64,000 nt of DNA from Candidatus Thermodiscus eudorianus. Its GTDB lineage: Archaea > Thermoproteota > Thermoprotei_A > Sulfolobales > Acidilobaceae. A program made the translations under genes and the position numbers. Numbering within the stretch: the stretch's first letter is position 1; every line of letters starts with the position of its first letter. Positions 8,537 through 15,415 of the stretch are shown here, piece by piece. The notes beneath the pieces were generated by a model. It was not told where the DNA came from. It worked only from the letters and a program-made list of their open reading frames with translations, and did no database searches. The stretch spans positions 124,001 to 188,000 of the forward strand of contig WAOW01000006.1 in assembly GCA_015521085.1 (NCBI GenBank), written 5' to 3'.

Positions 8537-9270
8537 TCTAGCCCCGCCTCCCCCTCGACTGCCTTGATGAATGCCTCTTCGAGGTTCTTTGCGTCGTAGG
8601 TTCTCTTGAGCTCCTCTGGTTTCCCGGAGGCGATTATGCGTCCCCTGTTTATGAAGGCCACCCGGTCGCAGAGGTATTCTACTTCAAGCATGTTATGGCT
8701 TGATAATAGTATGGCGGCCCTCGACTCCCTGACGTAGTCCTTTATGGTGTTCCTCATGACGACGCTGTGGTACACGTCTAGGCCGCTGGTCGGCTCATCT
8801 AGTATCGCTAGCCTGGGCCTGGTCATTAGCGTTGTAGCTAGTAGGAGCCTCCTCTTCATCCCCTTGCTGTAGGTGTTCATGGGATCGTATAGCCTGGTGC
8901 CTAGGCCCGAGGTCTTGACCGCGTAGTCCACCATGTCCCTCACGAGGCTCTTATCCTCAGCGTATACCTCGGCGATGAACTCTATGAAGTCTATCCCCCT
9001 GAGGTGCCTATAGACGCCGGCATCCTCGGGCAGGTAGCTGATAATCCTCTTCACCTTGACCTCGTCCTGGAACGGGTCCAATCCATAAATTGATACTCGG
9101 CCGGCGTCGGGCTTCAATAGGCCAGCCACTATACGGAGGGTAGTGGTCTTGCCAGCCCCGTTGGGCCCGATTAACCCGAATATCTCCCCTTCGTTCACCG
9201 TAAAGCTTACGCCGCGTAGTGCCTCGATGCCGTCGAAGGACTTCCGCAGGCCTCTCACGTCTAATGGCAT
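8533..9270 (-). CDS. ABC exporter ATPase (NatA/CcmA-type)
   Basis: A single ATPase domain of about 245 residues: Walker A GPNGAGKT, a degenerate signature YSKGMKRR as usual for NatA-type exporters, Walker B RLAILDEPTSGLD and switch HNMLEVEYLCDR. I place the start at ATG 9270. The TATA-like elements on the minus strand (about 9319-9333) predict transcription from near 9300, so the upstream ATG at 9315 would fall outside the mRNA. Pairs with the ABC-2 permease through a four-base overlap. Substrate unknown; drug, peptide or Na+ export are family possibilities. Confidence 0.84.
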   Translation of the reverse strand: MPLDVRGLRKSFDGIEALRGVSFTVNEGEIFGLIGPNGAGKTTTLRIVAGLLKPDAGRVSIYGLDPFQDEVKVKRIISYLPEDAGVYRHLRGIDFIEFIAEVYAEDKSLVRDMVDYAVKTSGLGTRLYDPMNTYSKGMKRRLLLATTLMTRPRLAILDEPTSGLDVYHSVVMRNTIKDYVRESRAAILLSSHNMLEVEYLCDRVAFINRGRIIASGKPEELKRTYDAKNLEEAFIKAVEGEAGLE

Positions 9271-9339
9271 AGTCGACAACCGGTACAACCACCGGCGTCT
9301 ATGATTAATCAGCATCCATATTAAGTCTATATCTGCATC

Positions 9340-10212
9340 CTAAGCCTCTTGCCCGCCCTCTTCCAGGGTCGAGACGAGGTTCGAGGGCACACCCAGGGTC
9401 TCCGGGGACAAGTCGATCTTTATCACGGCCCTCCTATCGGCGGTGGCTATAGTGTATAGGACGTCTAGGTGCTTCTTCAGCACCTCGTACTCGTCATCGT
9501 CGAGCTCCTCTATCCTCTTTATCAGCTCTATCAACAGCCTCTTCCTACCCTCCAGAGGCGAGACCTCGCCCTCGACCATGACAATCCTCACCAGGCCCGC
9601 CGCTAGGGTCGATAGGAAGAACGTGAACATGCCGATCCCGACCAGCATGAGCATACTGGCCACCATCCGGCCCTCGGGCGTGACCGGGACCATGTCACCA
9701 TAGCCAACCGTGGTTATCGTGACTAGCGTAAGCCACAACGCATCCGTCAGGGAGTGTACGTGACTGCCGGGGGCCCCGTACTCTACTATGTAGATGGTTA
9801 GGCTCCCTCCGAGCACGGTTATCATAGCGAGCAGGCCGGCCTGGATTATGACAGAATCGAGCAGCCGGCCGAGCCTCCCCATCCCCGATAAAATCTCCCT
9901 TACGTCATAGACGAGCCTCAACCCCCGGACACCCATAACCGTTATCCCGGCAATGAGGGCATAGTCCGGGTTTAGGGGCGTACTGGAGACTAGGAGTATG
10001 GGGAGGCTCGACGGGATCACGAGGGCCAGGGGGGTCCTAGAGAGTATCCCGATTACGAGGAGGAGCCCAGCGAACACGAGGTCCGCTAGTAGGGCGACCT
10101 GATGGCCTGGATTAACTAGGAGGGCGTAGGCTATACCTATGCCTATGGCTGTCGTGAACGCGTCCATTAGCCTCCTGAAACCGTGGGTCATAACCCTGTC
10201 GGCATACACCAT
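9340..10212 (-). CDS. KvAP-like six-helix potassium channel
   Basis: Starting at ATG 10212 the protein is 290 residues, close to KvAP (295). Helices S1-S4 lie at about 18-110, S5 at 120-145, and the pore loop with the K+ selectivity filter TTVGYGD at 167-173, then S6 (184-212) and a charged cytoplasmic tail with a predicted coiled coil. The turret segment YIVEYGAPGS and the filter region closely resemble KvAP. The putative S4 (GVRGLRLVYDVREIL) has only three Arg and lacks the regular every-third Arg pattern, so voltage sensing may be weak or lost. An upstream extension to 10473 would overlap the divergent AlaX gene and its promoter and was rejected. A TTG at about 10233 is an alternative start. 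Confidence 0.8.
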   Translation of the reverse strand: MVYADRVMTHGFRRLMDAFTTAIGIGIAYALLVNPGHQVALLADLVFAGLLLVIGILSRTPLALVIPSSLPILLVSSTPLNPDYALIAGITVMGVRGLRLVYDVREILSGMGRLGRLLDSVIIQAGLLAMITVLGGSLTIYIVEYGAPGSHVHSLTDALWLTLVTITTVGYGDMVPVTPEGRMVASMLMLVGIGMFTFFLSTLAAGLVRIVMVEGEVSPLEGRKRLLIELIKRIEELDDDEYEVLKKHLDVLYTIATADRRAVIKIDLSPETLGVPSNLVSTLEEGGQEA

Positions 10213-10316
10213 GGCTCTGTTGGATTCAATCAATTCCCGAGGCCCTAGGGAGTGATAGGGCTGGGCGTCGTGTATTGGTGGACGACCCCGGTAATACCCT
10301 TCCGGGGGGGGCGTTG

Positions 10317-10324
10317 CTTTAAGA
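10317..10324 (+). promoter_or_regulatory. Predicted TATA box for the AlaX gene
   Basis: CTTTAAGA lies about 27-34 bases before GTG 10351, so the mRNA would be nearly leaderless. This supports the GTG as the true start. Confidence 0.4.
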
Positions 10325-10350
10325 GCCGCCCCCGGGCCTAGTGTATCCCG

Positions 10351-11088
10351 GTGTATAGTGCTTTGGAGGGCACCCGTCTCCTCTTCCAAGAGGACAGCTA
10401 CCTGAGGGAGTTCGAGGCCAGAGTCGTCTCCGTCGAGGGGGACCGCGTAGTATTGGATAGGACGGCCTTCCACCCCAGACCCAGCGGAGGGCTAGACGCG
10501 GATAGAGGAGTGCTTGAGGGACCCCTAGGCATTTACAAGGTCGTCGACACCGTAGCGGAGGGAGACGTTGTAGTCCACATAGTGCCGGGCCACAGGCTCA
10601 AGCCGGGAGACCGGGTTGTGGGTAGGATAGACTGGGAGAGGAGGTATCGTATGATGAAGCTACACACGGCGAGCCATATACTCGCGGCGATCCTCTACAA
10701 GAGGTATGGAGCGTTGGTGACGGGCGGCCATATTTCGCCAGAGCAGGCTAGGGATGACTTTGATCTATCAATGGTTGAGGGCGACTGGAAGGAGGTCCTC
10801 CGGAGGGCGTTGGAGGAGGCCGAGGAGATAGCGGGTAGATGCCTCGAAGTCAAGATTTACTGGCTGCCCCGGGAGGAGGCTCTAAAGATACCGGGCCTGG
10901 TGAAGCTTGCCGAGAAGATGCCTCCAGGCGCCAATAGGCTGCGGATAGTCGAGATACCTGGAGTCGACGTCCAGGCTGATGGGGGCCCACACGTGAGGAA
11001 CACCTGTGAGATCGGCGGGTTGAAGCTATTGAGGCTTGAGAGTAAGGGTAGGAAGAGGAGGAGAATCTACTACACGCTAAACCAGTAG
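10351..11088 (+). CDS. AlaX-type alanyl-tRNA editing protein (trans-editing deacylase)
   Basis: A 245-residue free-standing homologue of the alanyl-tRNA synthetase editing domain, which hydrolyses mischarged Ser- or Gly-tRNA(Ala). An N-terminal beta-barrel (about 1-95) is followed by the zinc site. HTASH supplies His105 and His109. The second half, normally CxxxH, here reads DGGPH (Asp210...His214). The rest of the block, VDVQADGGPHVRNTCEIG, is family-like. Length and barrel fit the AlaX-M class. The GTG start is supported by the TATA position. The Cys-to-Asp change at the zinc site is seen directly; it may be a known archaeal variant. Confidence 0.82.
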   Translation: MYSALEGTRLLFQEDSYLREFEARVVSVEGDRVVLDRTAFHPRPSGGLDADRGVLEGPLGIYKVVDTVAEGDVVVHIVPGHRLKPGDRVVGRIDWERRYRMMKLHTASHILAAILYKRYGALVTGGHISPEQARDDFDLSMVEGDWKEVLRRALEEAEEIAGRCLEVKIYWLPREEALKIPGLVKLAEKMPPGANRLRIVEIPGVDVQADGGPHVRNTCEIGGLKLLRLESKGRKRRRIYYTLNQ

Positions 11089-11130
11089 GTGAGTCGGGCT
11101 AGCGTATGAGCGACGAGTAAACCCTGGGTG

Positions 11131-11138
11131 GCTATATC
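11131..11138 (+). promoter_or_regulatory. Predicted TATA box for the MoaD-like gene
   Basis: CTATATCC predicts transcription from near 11160. This would exclude the upstream in-frame GTG at 11128 and favour TTG 11188, which has GGTGGG before it. Confidence 0.35.
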
Positions 11139-11187
11139 CCGTGATATAATCCTCTCATCCCATAGTGTATTTCTAGGTGGGTCGGGC

Positions 11188-11460
11188 TTGGAGGCTATTA
11201 GCGTTAAACTAAGAGTCTATGCCACTTTGATTGAGGCGGTCGGTAGACGCGCTATGGATGTTAGTATGCCTCGGGGCTCTAGGGTGATCGACCTGCTCCT
11301 CAGGACAGGGCTTGCCGGGGTTGTGTTGGAGGATGGGAGGGTTAGGGAGATGTATAAGGTCCTGGTTAATGGGAGGGATATAGAGTTCCTCGATGGCTTG
11401 GATACCGTCTTGAGGGATGGCGATGTTGTCGACGTGTTCCCCCCGGTGGCTGGCGGCTAG
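11188..11460 (+). CDS. MoaD/ThiS-family ubiquitin-like sulfur carrier
   Basis: About 90 residues with the beta-grasp pattern of MoaD. It opens with VKLRVYATLIEAVG, has a central helix (SRVIDLLLRTG), then VLVNGRDIEFL and DGDVVDVFPPVAGG. It ends in a free Gly-Gly, the site that is adenylated and thiocarboxylated in molybdopterin synthesis or conjugated in SAMP systems. A pterin role would suit the tungsten-pterin oxidoreductase in this window (inference). Its stop shares a CTAG with the convergent PsiE-like gene. No E1 or MoaE gene is nearby. A start at GTG 11128 would add 20 residues but probably precedes the transcription start. Confidence 0.72.
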   Translation: MEAISVKLRVYATLIEAVGRRAMDVSMPRGSRVIDLLLRTGLAGVVLEDGRVREMYKVLVNGRDIEFLDGLDTVLRDGDVVDVFPPVAGG

Positions 11461-11867
11461 GTGGCCATGGCCTCCCTCAGCTTCCCCTGGGTTTCCAGCC
11501 TGCCTATGATGATCCACATGAACGATAATATGAGGAATACCACGCCGAGCGAGACCAGCATCGACCAGTCCAGGTGCCGTATCTCTACGCTGATTATCTC
11601 TCTGAGGACCGCTAGCATCGCGGCCTCTATGACTATCCTTATCGGGAAGCGCCTCCTGACCACGGCGGTTAGGAGGGTCCTGAGTATGTCTATTGCTAGG
11701 AGGAGTAGCAGTATCATGTCTAGTATCTCTAGCACCTTCGTCTTGTTCAGCTCGGACTCTACTAGGTCGATGTACATCAGCTTGATTAGCTTGGCCGATG
11801 CTATGAGGATCGCGGCAGCTAGTATCGTGGCTAGGATTACTTCAAGGGTATCTATTATACCCCGCAT
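11457..11867 (-). CDS. PsiE-like small membrane protein
   Basis: A four-helix membrane protein of 136 residues from ATG 11867, or 148 from TTG 11903. The stretch AAMLAVLREIISVEIRHLDW followed by a long last helix resembles the phosphate-starvation-inducible PsiE family. The ATG has a good Shine-Dalgarno (GAGGAGAGAGG) about ten bases upstream, so I prefer it. A TATA-like ATTATTAA lies at 11943-11936 (minus strand). Function in archaea is not established. It converges on the MoaD-like gene with a four-base overlap. Confidence 0.6.
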   Translation of the reverse strand: MRGIIDTLEVILATILAAAILIASAKLIKLMYIDLVESELNKTKVLEILDMILLLLLAIDILRTLLTAVVRRRFPIRIVIEAAMLAVLREIISVEIRHLDWSMLVSLGVVFLILSFMWIIIGRLETQGKLREAMAT

Positions 11868-12024
11868 TAACCGGTATCCTCTCTCCTCGCATTCACTCTC
11901 CAATCTGCATCCAGGTCACATGTAGGGCCCCCGGTTTAATAATGATGGGGGATGACCAGGTGGTATACAGTTGACGCCTCAGGACGAGAGCCTATACCAT
12001 AGAGTGATATAGCCTCGCCAACCC

Positions 12025-12432
12025 ATGTATTCATGGGGAAGGGTATTGACTTGGAACTGGTGGGGTAGAGGACGTGGAAGAGGCAGGATGGGATGGGGCC
12101 CAGGATGGGGGCCGCTTCCTCCCCAGGTACTGCAGCCTCCGGAGCTGGAGCCAGGCCTTACGCCGCTTAGCCTAGCCCCTCAGGGGGCTCGTGTGGTTGT
12201 GAGGGCTATAGTAGCCGGTCAGGGGGCCTATTATCGTATACTGAGTCTCGGCATCGCTCCTGGCACCGAGCTTGAGGTTGTCGAGAACTTGATGACTTAC
12301 CCCTGGAGCCCGGTGATTGTTAGGGTGCGGGGCGTGGAGGTGGCTCTTGGCAGGGGTATGGCTGATAAGGTTTTGGTGAAGATCGTCTCCGCACCAACCA
12401 CTAGCGGCATAGAAAACAAGAATGAAAAATAA
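12025..12432 (+). CDS. FeoA-domain protein with Trp/Gly/Arg-rich N-terminus
   Basis: A 135-residue protein. Residues about 45-125 form a FeoA SH3-like domain: LSLAPQGARVVVRAIVAGQG, YRILSLGIAPGTELEVV, then VIVRVRGVEVALGRGMADKV. FeoA supports ferrous iron uptake with FeoB, which is encoded 12.6 kb away at 25025. The first 40 residues are low complexity (WNWWGRGRGRGRMGWGPGWG) then Pro-rich, unlike a standard 75-residue FeoA. ATG start at 12025, with a TATA-like CTATACC near 11991-11997, gives an almost leaderless mRNA. A bidirectional terminator overlaps its 3' end. Confidence 0.75.
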   Translation: MYSWGRVLTWNWWGRGRGRGRMGWGPGWGPLPPQVLQPPELEPGLTPLSLAPQGARVVVRAIVAGQGAYYRILSLGIAPGTELEVVENLMTYPWSPVIVRVRGVEVALGRGMADKVLVKIVSAPTTSGIENKNEK

Positions 12433-12448
12433 ATATAAAATATTTATT
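12428..12448. terminator. AT-rich inverted repeat, bidirectional terminator
   Basis: AATAAATAT-AAA-ATATTTATT is a perfect 9+3+9 inverted repeat between the convergent feoA-like and atoE-like genes. Both strands give U-rich RNA downstream (TATTTATTGTTTCTT on plus; TATTTATTTTTCATT on minus), as expected for archaeal U-tract termination in both directions. Confidence 0.55.
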
Positions 12449-12457
12449 GTTTCTTGC

Positions 12458-13939
12458 CTAGTAGGGGATTAGCAATAGTCCGAGGGCTATCACCGGGGCT
12501 ATCAATAGCATTAGTGTCAGCGTGTAGCCGAAGACGTCTCTAGCCCTAGTATTGGTTATGTGGAGCAGTGGGATGGCCCAGAAGGGCTGGAGCAGGTTGG
12601 TCCAGGCGTCTCCTACGGAGTAGGCTATTATTGTCTTCCCTATCGGTACTCCTAGGGCGTGGCCGGCTCTGATCAGTATCTCGCCTATCGCGGCCCACTC
12701 TCCTCCTCCGCTGGGGACGAATATGTTGACTAGACCGGCTATCAGCCAAGCTACTATCGGCCATGTCGTCGGGGTTGCTACGGAGGCTATCTTGTTGGCT
12801 ATGATCATCGCGGCGCTAACGCCGGTTGCTGGCAGCTTCGTGTTGAATAGCCCGAATATACCGGCGTAGAAGTGGAACTGGAGTATGACGCCCGCCGCCG
12901 AGCGTACGCTGTTGTAGAATACCCTGGCGTATCTTATCGGGTTGCCGTAGAGTAGGAGTCCGAATATCAGGAAGATGAAGTTCATCGTGTTGAGGTTTAG
13001 GGCCCTGCTTATTCCCTTCGTGCCTAGGTCGTAGCCTATGGCTATGAGGCCGAGTAGTACGGTTATGTAGGCTAGCGTCCTGGAGTTCTCTAGCTTGTCT
13101 GCTAGGGTCTTTGCCTCAACCTTCTCGAAGCGGGGTACTTCCTCCTCTCTCTCCACGGCTTTGGGGTCGTATTCCTCGATGCCCTTGACGTTCTCGTGGC
13201 TTGGGGAGATGAACCAGAAGATTATCATGGCGAATATGGTGACTAGTATGAAGTTTGCTATGGTGTAGGGGTGGAATATCGTCTCGCTCAACGGTATAGT
13301 CTCCCTGCCGTATAGCTCCTTGACCACCTTCCCCAGGAAGTAGCCTGGCGTGTTCATTAGCAGGGACGCGCTAGCCGTCAGACCCCAGTGCCATGTGAGG
13401 CCGAGGCCAGCGTATGCCGCTGCCACCACTGCGGGGTAGTGGATTTTGCGTTTCTTGAAGTAGGCTTGTCTCCCTATCTCCCTCGCCAGCACTGCACCGC
13501 CTATTAGGCTTAGGCCCCAGCTTATGTAGGAGAGCAGTATTGATACCAGTGCGGCGAGTACTGCTGCCTGTTTGGTGTTTTTGGGCCATCCGGCTAGCTT
13601 CGATAGCCCCCTGTAGATGTAGGGGTGGTATGCTATGACGTAGCCGGTTACGAGTATTAGTGTCATTTGCATGCTGAACTTTAGCAGCTTCCAGAAGCCT
13701 CCGTACCATGCGCTGTACACTAGGAATTTTACTGTTCCTCCCCATCCCAGGTGTTTTGGCGTGTCTAGTACCCATACTACTATTATCATTCCTATTATTG
13801 TTAGTATTATTGCGAATATGAATGGGTCGGGCATCCAGCTCCGGACCCAGGCTTCTGCCTTTTCTCCGAATACTTCCAGCCAAGGACGCTTTGAGGACTC
13901 CTTACCCTGGGGCAAGGAGTTCACCGGACTCCTAACCAT
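12458..13939 (-). CDS. Short-chain fatty acid / acetoacetate transporter (AtoE family)
   Basis: A 493-residue membrane protein with about 12 helices. It carries family landmarks AGLVNIFVPSGGGEWA (about 405-420), LTWHWGLTASASLL and VGDAWTNLLQPFWAIP. AtoE-family carriers move short-chain carboxylates such as acetoacetate and butyrate. A charged cytoplasmic loop near 255-290 is longer than usual. ATG start at 13939 with GGGATGG upstream. It lies downstream of the amidase and acyl-CoA synthetase genes on the same strand. Together they suggest uptake and activation of carboxylates released from amides. Confidence 0.85.
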   Translation of the reverse strand: MVRSPVNSLPQGKESSKRPWLEVFGEKAEAWVRSWMPDPFIFAIILTIIGMIIVVWVLDTPKHLGWGGTVKFLVYSAWYGGFWKLLKFSMQMTLILVTGYVIAYHPYIYRGLSKLAGWPKNTKQAAVLAALVSILLSYISWGLSLIGGAVLAREIGRQAYFKKRKIHYPAVVAAAYAGLGLTWHWGLTASASLLMNTPGYFLGKVVKELYGRETIPLSETIFHPYTIANFILVTIFAMIIFWFISPSHENVKGIEEYDPKAVEREEEVPRFEKVEAKTLADKLENSRTLAYITVLLGLIAIGYDLGTKGISRALNLNTMNFIFLIFGLLLYGNPIRYARVFYNSVRSAAGVILQFHFYAGIFGLFNTKLPATGVSAAMIIANKIASVATPTTWPIVAWLIAGLVNIFVPSGGGEWAAIGEILIRAGHALGVPIGKTIIAYSVGDAWTNLLQPFWAIPLLHITNTRARDVFGYTLTLMLLIAPVIALGLLLIPY

Positions 13940-14008
13940 TGATCCATCCCACTATTAATCCATTAGGCTATAGAATGTATGTACCACATATATACAAAAA
14001 TCATATAT

Positions 14009-15358
14009 TTATTTATTTAAGAATTTATAAAGTAATATCGAGTAGCCCACCAGGGCCCCCGTAGACGAGGCAGAAGCCAACTGCAAGGGGAAGGGGATAC
14101 CGCTCGGGAGCCTGACACTCCAGATAGGAACACTAGCCGCTGGCAAGTCTAGCACATTGAAGGGACCCGTAAGCCACGTAAACGTTGATGACGCCGAAAG
14201 CTCCGGGGTCACCTCGTCTAGCTTAGGCGCATCTCTTGGAACCGTTGGAAGCAACACCAGGTCATACTCACCCAGCAACAGCCTCGCCAAGCGTCTAACC
14301 CTCCCAAGCATACCCCGGGCCTCCATGTAGAGCGCGTGGTCAATGCGAGAACCCAGATCAAGTATCAGCCTAATATCATCTCCCATAACATCGCTGAAGA
14401 CCCTGTACTCGCGGTATAGGCTCAAATACGCTTCTCTAAGGGCTATTATCGCTCTAAGCCTCTCCGCAGCCATAAACCAGGCTAGCCTACCCTCCGGTAT
14501 AACACGATACGTGAGCCCGGCCTCGTCTAGGAGCGCCAGGACCCGATGGTAGGCCTCAGAGACCTCCTCGGAGATCCTCCGGGTGAACTTGAATACTCCA
14601 ATCGTGGCCTTCCTAGTGGCGAGTTTCTTGTAGGCTTGGAGGACCTCCTCTAATTCGATCAGTCCAGCCAGGTATAGTGGAGGTACCACGTGTAGGGGCG
14701 TCTTTGCCAGGAAACCAGCGGTTTCAAGGCTAGGCATGACTGTGTAGAAGTCGGCATCACTGGTCTCGTCCATAACGGGTTTAACGCCATAGACTCCCGT
14801 GAATGCCGCTGGCACGCGTATGCTCCCAGCGGCATCGGTTCCCACGCCAAGGTATACCTCTCCCGTGGCTACGGCTGCCGCCGGGCCGCCGCTACTGCCC
14901 CCAGTTATCCTACCCGGCGCCACAGGGTTTACCGGCGTTCCCGTGTGCGGGTTGACGTTGGTGGTGCCTAGGCCTAGCTCGTGCATGTTGCCTCTCCCAA
15001 GGAGCTTGAACCCTGCGCTGGCGAGTTTCTCAAGGAGCCATGAGGTTGTCTGGGGGTGTAGGGTGAGGTAGCCTGTGCCTAGGCTTGCAGGTTCCCCGGA
15101 TCTCATGAAGTTGTCCTTGTAGACTATCAATGGACCGCATGTCTCGCCGCTCACCGGGGGGTGTACTAGTATTCTCTGCTCTAGTAGCCTACGGACTAAG
15201 CCTTCGTGGCATTTTCCTACCTCGCTCGATATTATATCGCTGACATCTTCCACCACGCCCTTGAAGTCTCCTAGCCCACTCCATATCGAGTCTACCAGCA
15301 TCTTCTCCAGTTCAAGCCCCTTGGCTAGTTTACCAGCTATGCCGCCTGACAACGTCAT
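14009..15358 (-). CDS. Amidase-signature hydrolase
   Basis: A 449-residue amidase. The Ser-cisSer-Lys triad is visible: Lys in IVYKDNF (about 81), cis-Ser in GGSSGGPAAAVA (about 155-156) and the nucleophile Ser in GTDAAGSIRVPAAF (about 179). It would hydrolyse an amide to a carboxylate and ammonia. The presence of AtoE and an acyl-CoA synthetase beside it suggests a catabolic amidase rather than GatA, and no GatB/GatC genes are nearby. I chose ATG 15358 because the TATA element at 15391-15400 (minus strand TTTAATATAT) predicts transcription from about 15370. A TTG at 15373 would be at the very 5' end. The substrate is unknown. Confidence 0.8.
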   Translation of the reverse strand: MTLSGGIAGKLAKGLELEKMLVDSIWSGLGDFKGVVEDVSDIISSEVGKCHEGLVRRLLEQRILVHPPVSGETCGPLIVYKDNFMRSGEPASLGTGYLTLHPQTTSWLLEKLASAGFKLLGRGNMHELGLGTTNVNPHTGTPVNPVAPGRITGGSSGGPAAAVATGEVYLGVGTDAAGSIRVPAAFTGVYGVKPVMDETSDADFYTVMPSLETAGFLAKTPLHVVPPLYLAGLIELEEVLQAYKKLATRKATIGVFKFTRRISEEVSEAYHRVLALLDEAGLTYRVIPEGRLAWFMAAERLRAIIALREAYLSLYREYRVFSDVMGDDIRLILDLGSRIDHALYMEARGMLGRVRRLARLLLGEYDLVLLPTVPRDAPKLDEVTPELSASSTFTWLTGPFNVLDLPAASVPIWSVRLPSGIPFPLQLASASSTGALVGYSILLYKFLNK

Positions 15359-15415
15359 AACACCTCTATGCAACCAAATAATATTAATTTATATATTAAA
15401 AAAGGCTGTATAGCT

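Noticed and set aside
9340-10473. Longer potassium-channel reading frame starting at 10473
   Set aside because: It would run through the divergent AlaX gene and its TATA box; the extra 87 residues have no channel features, and the 290-residue form matches KvAP length.
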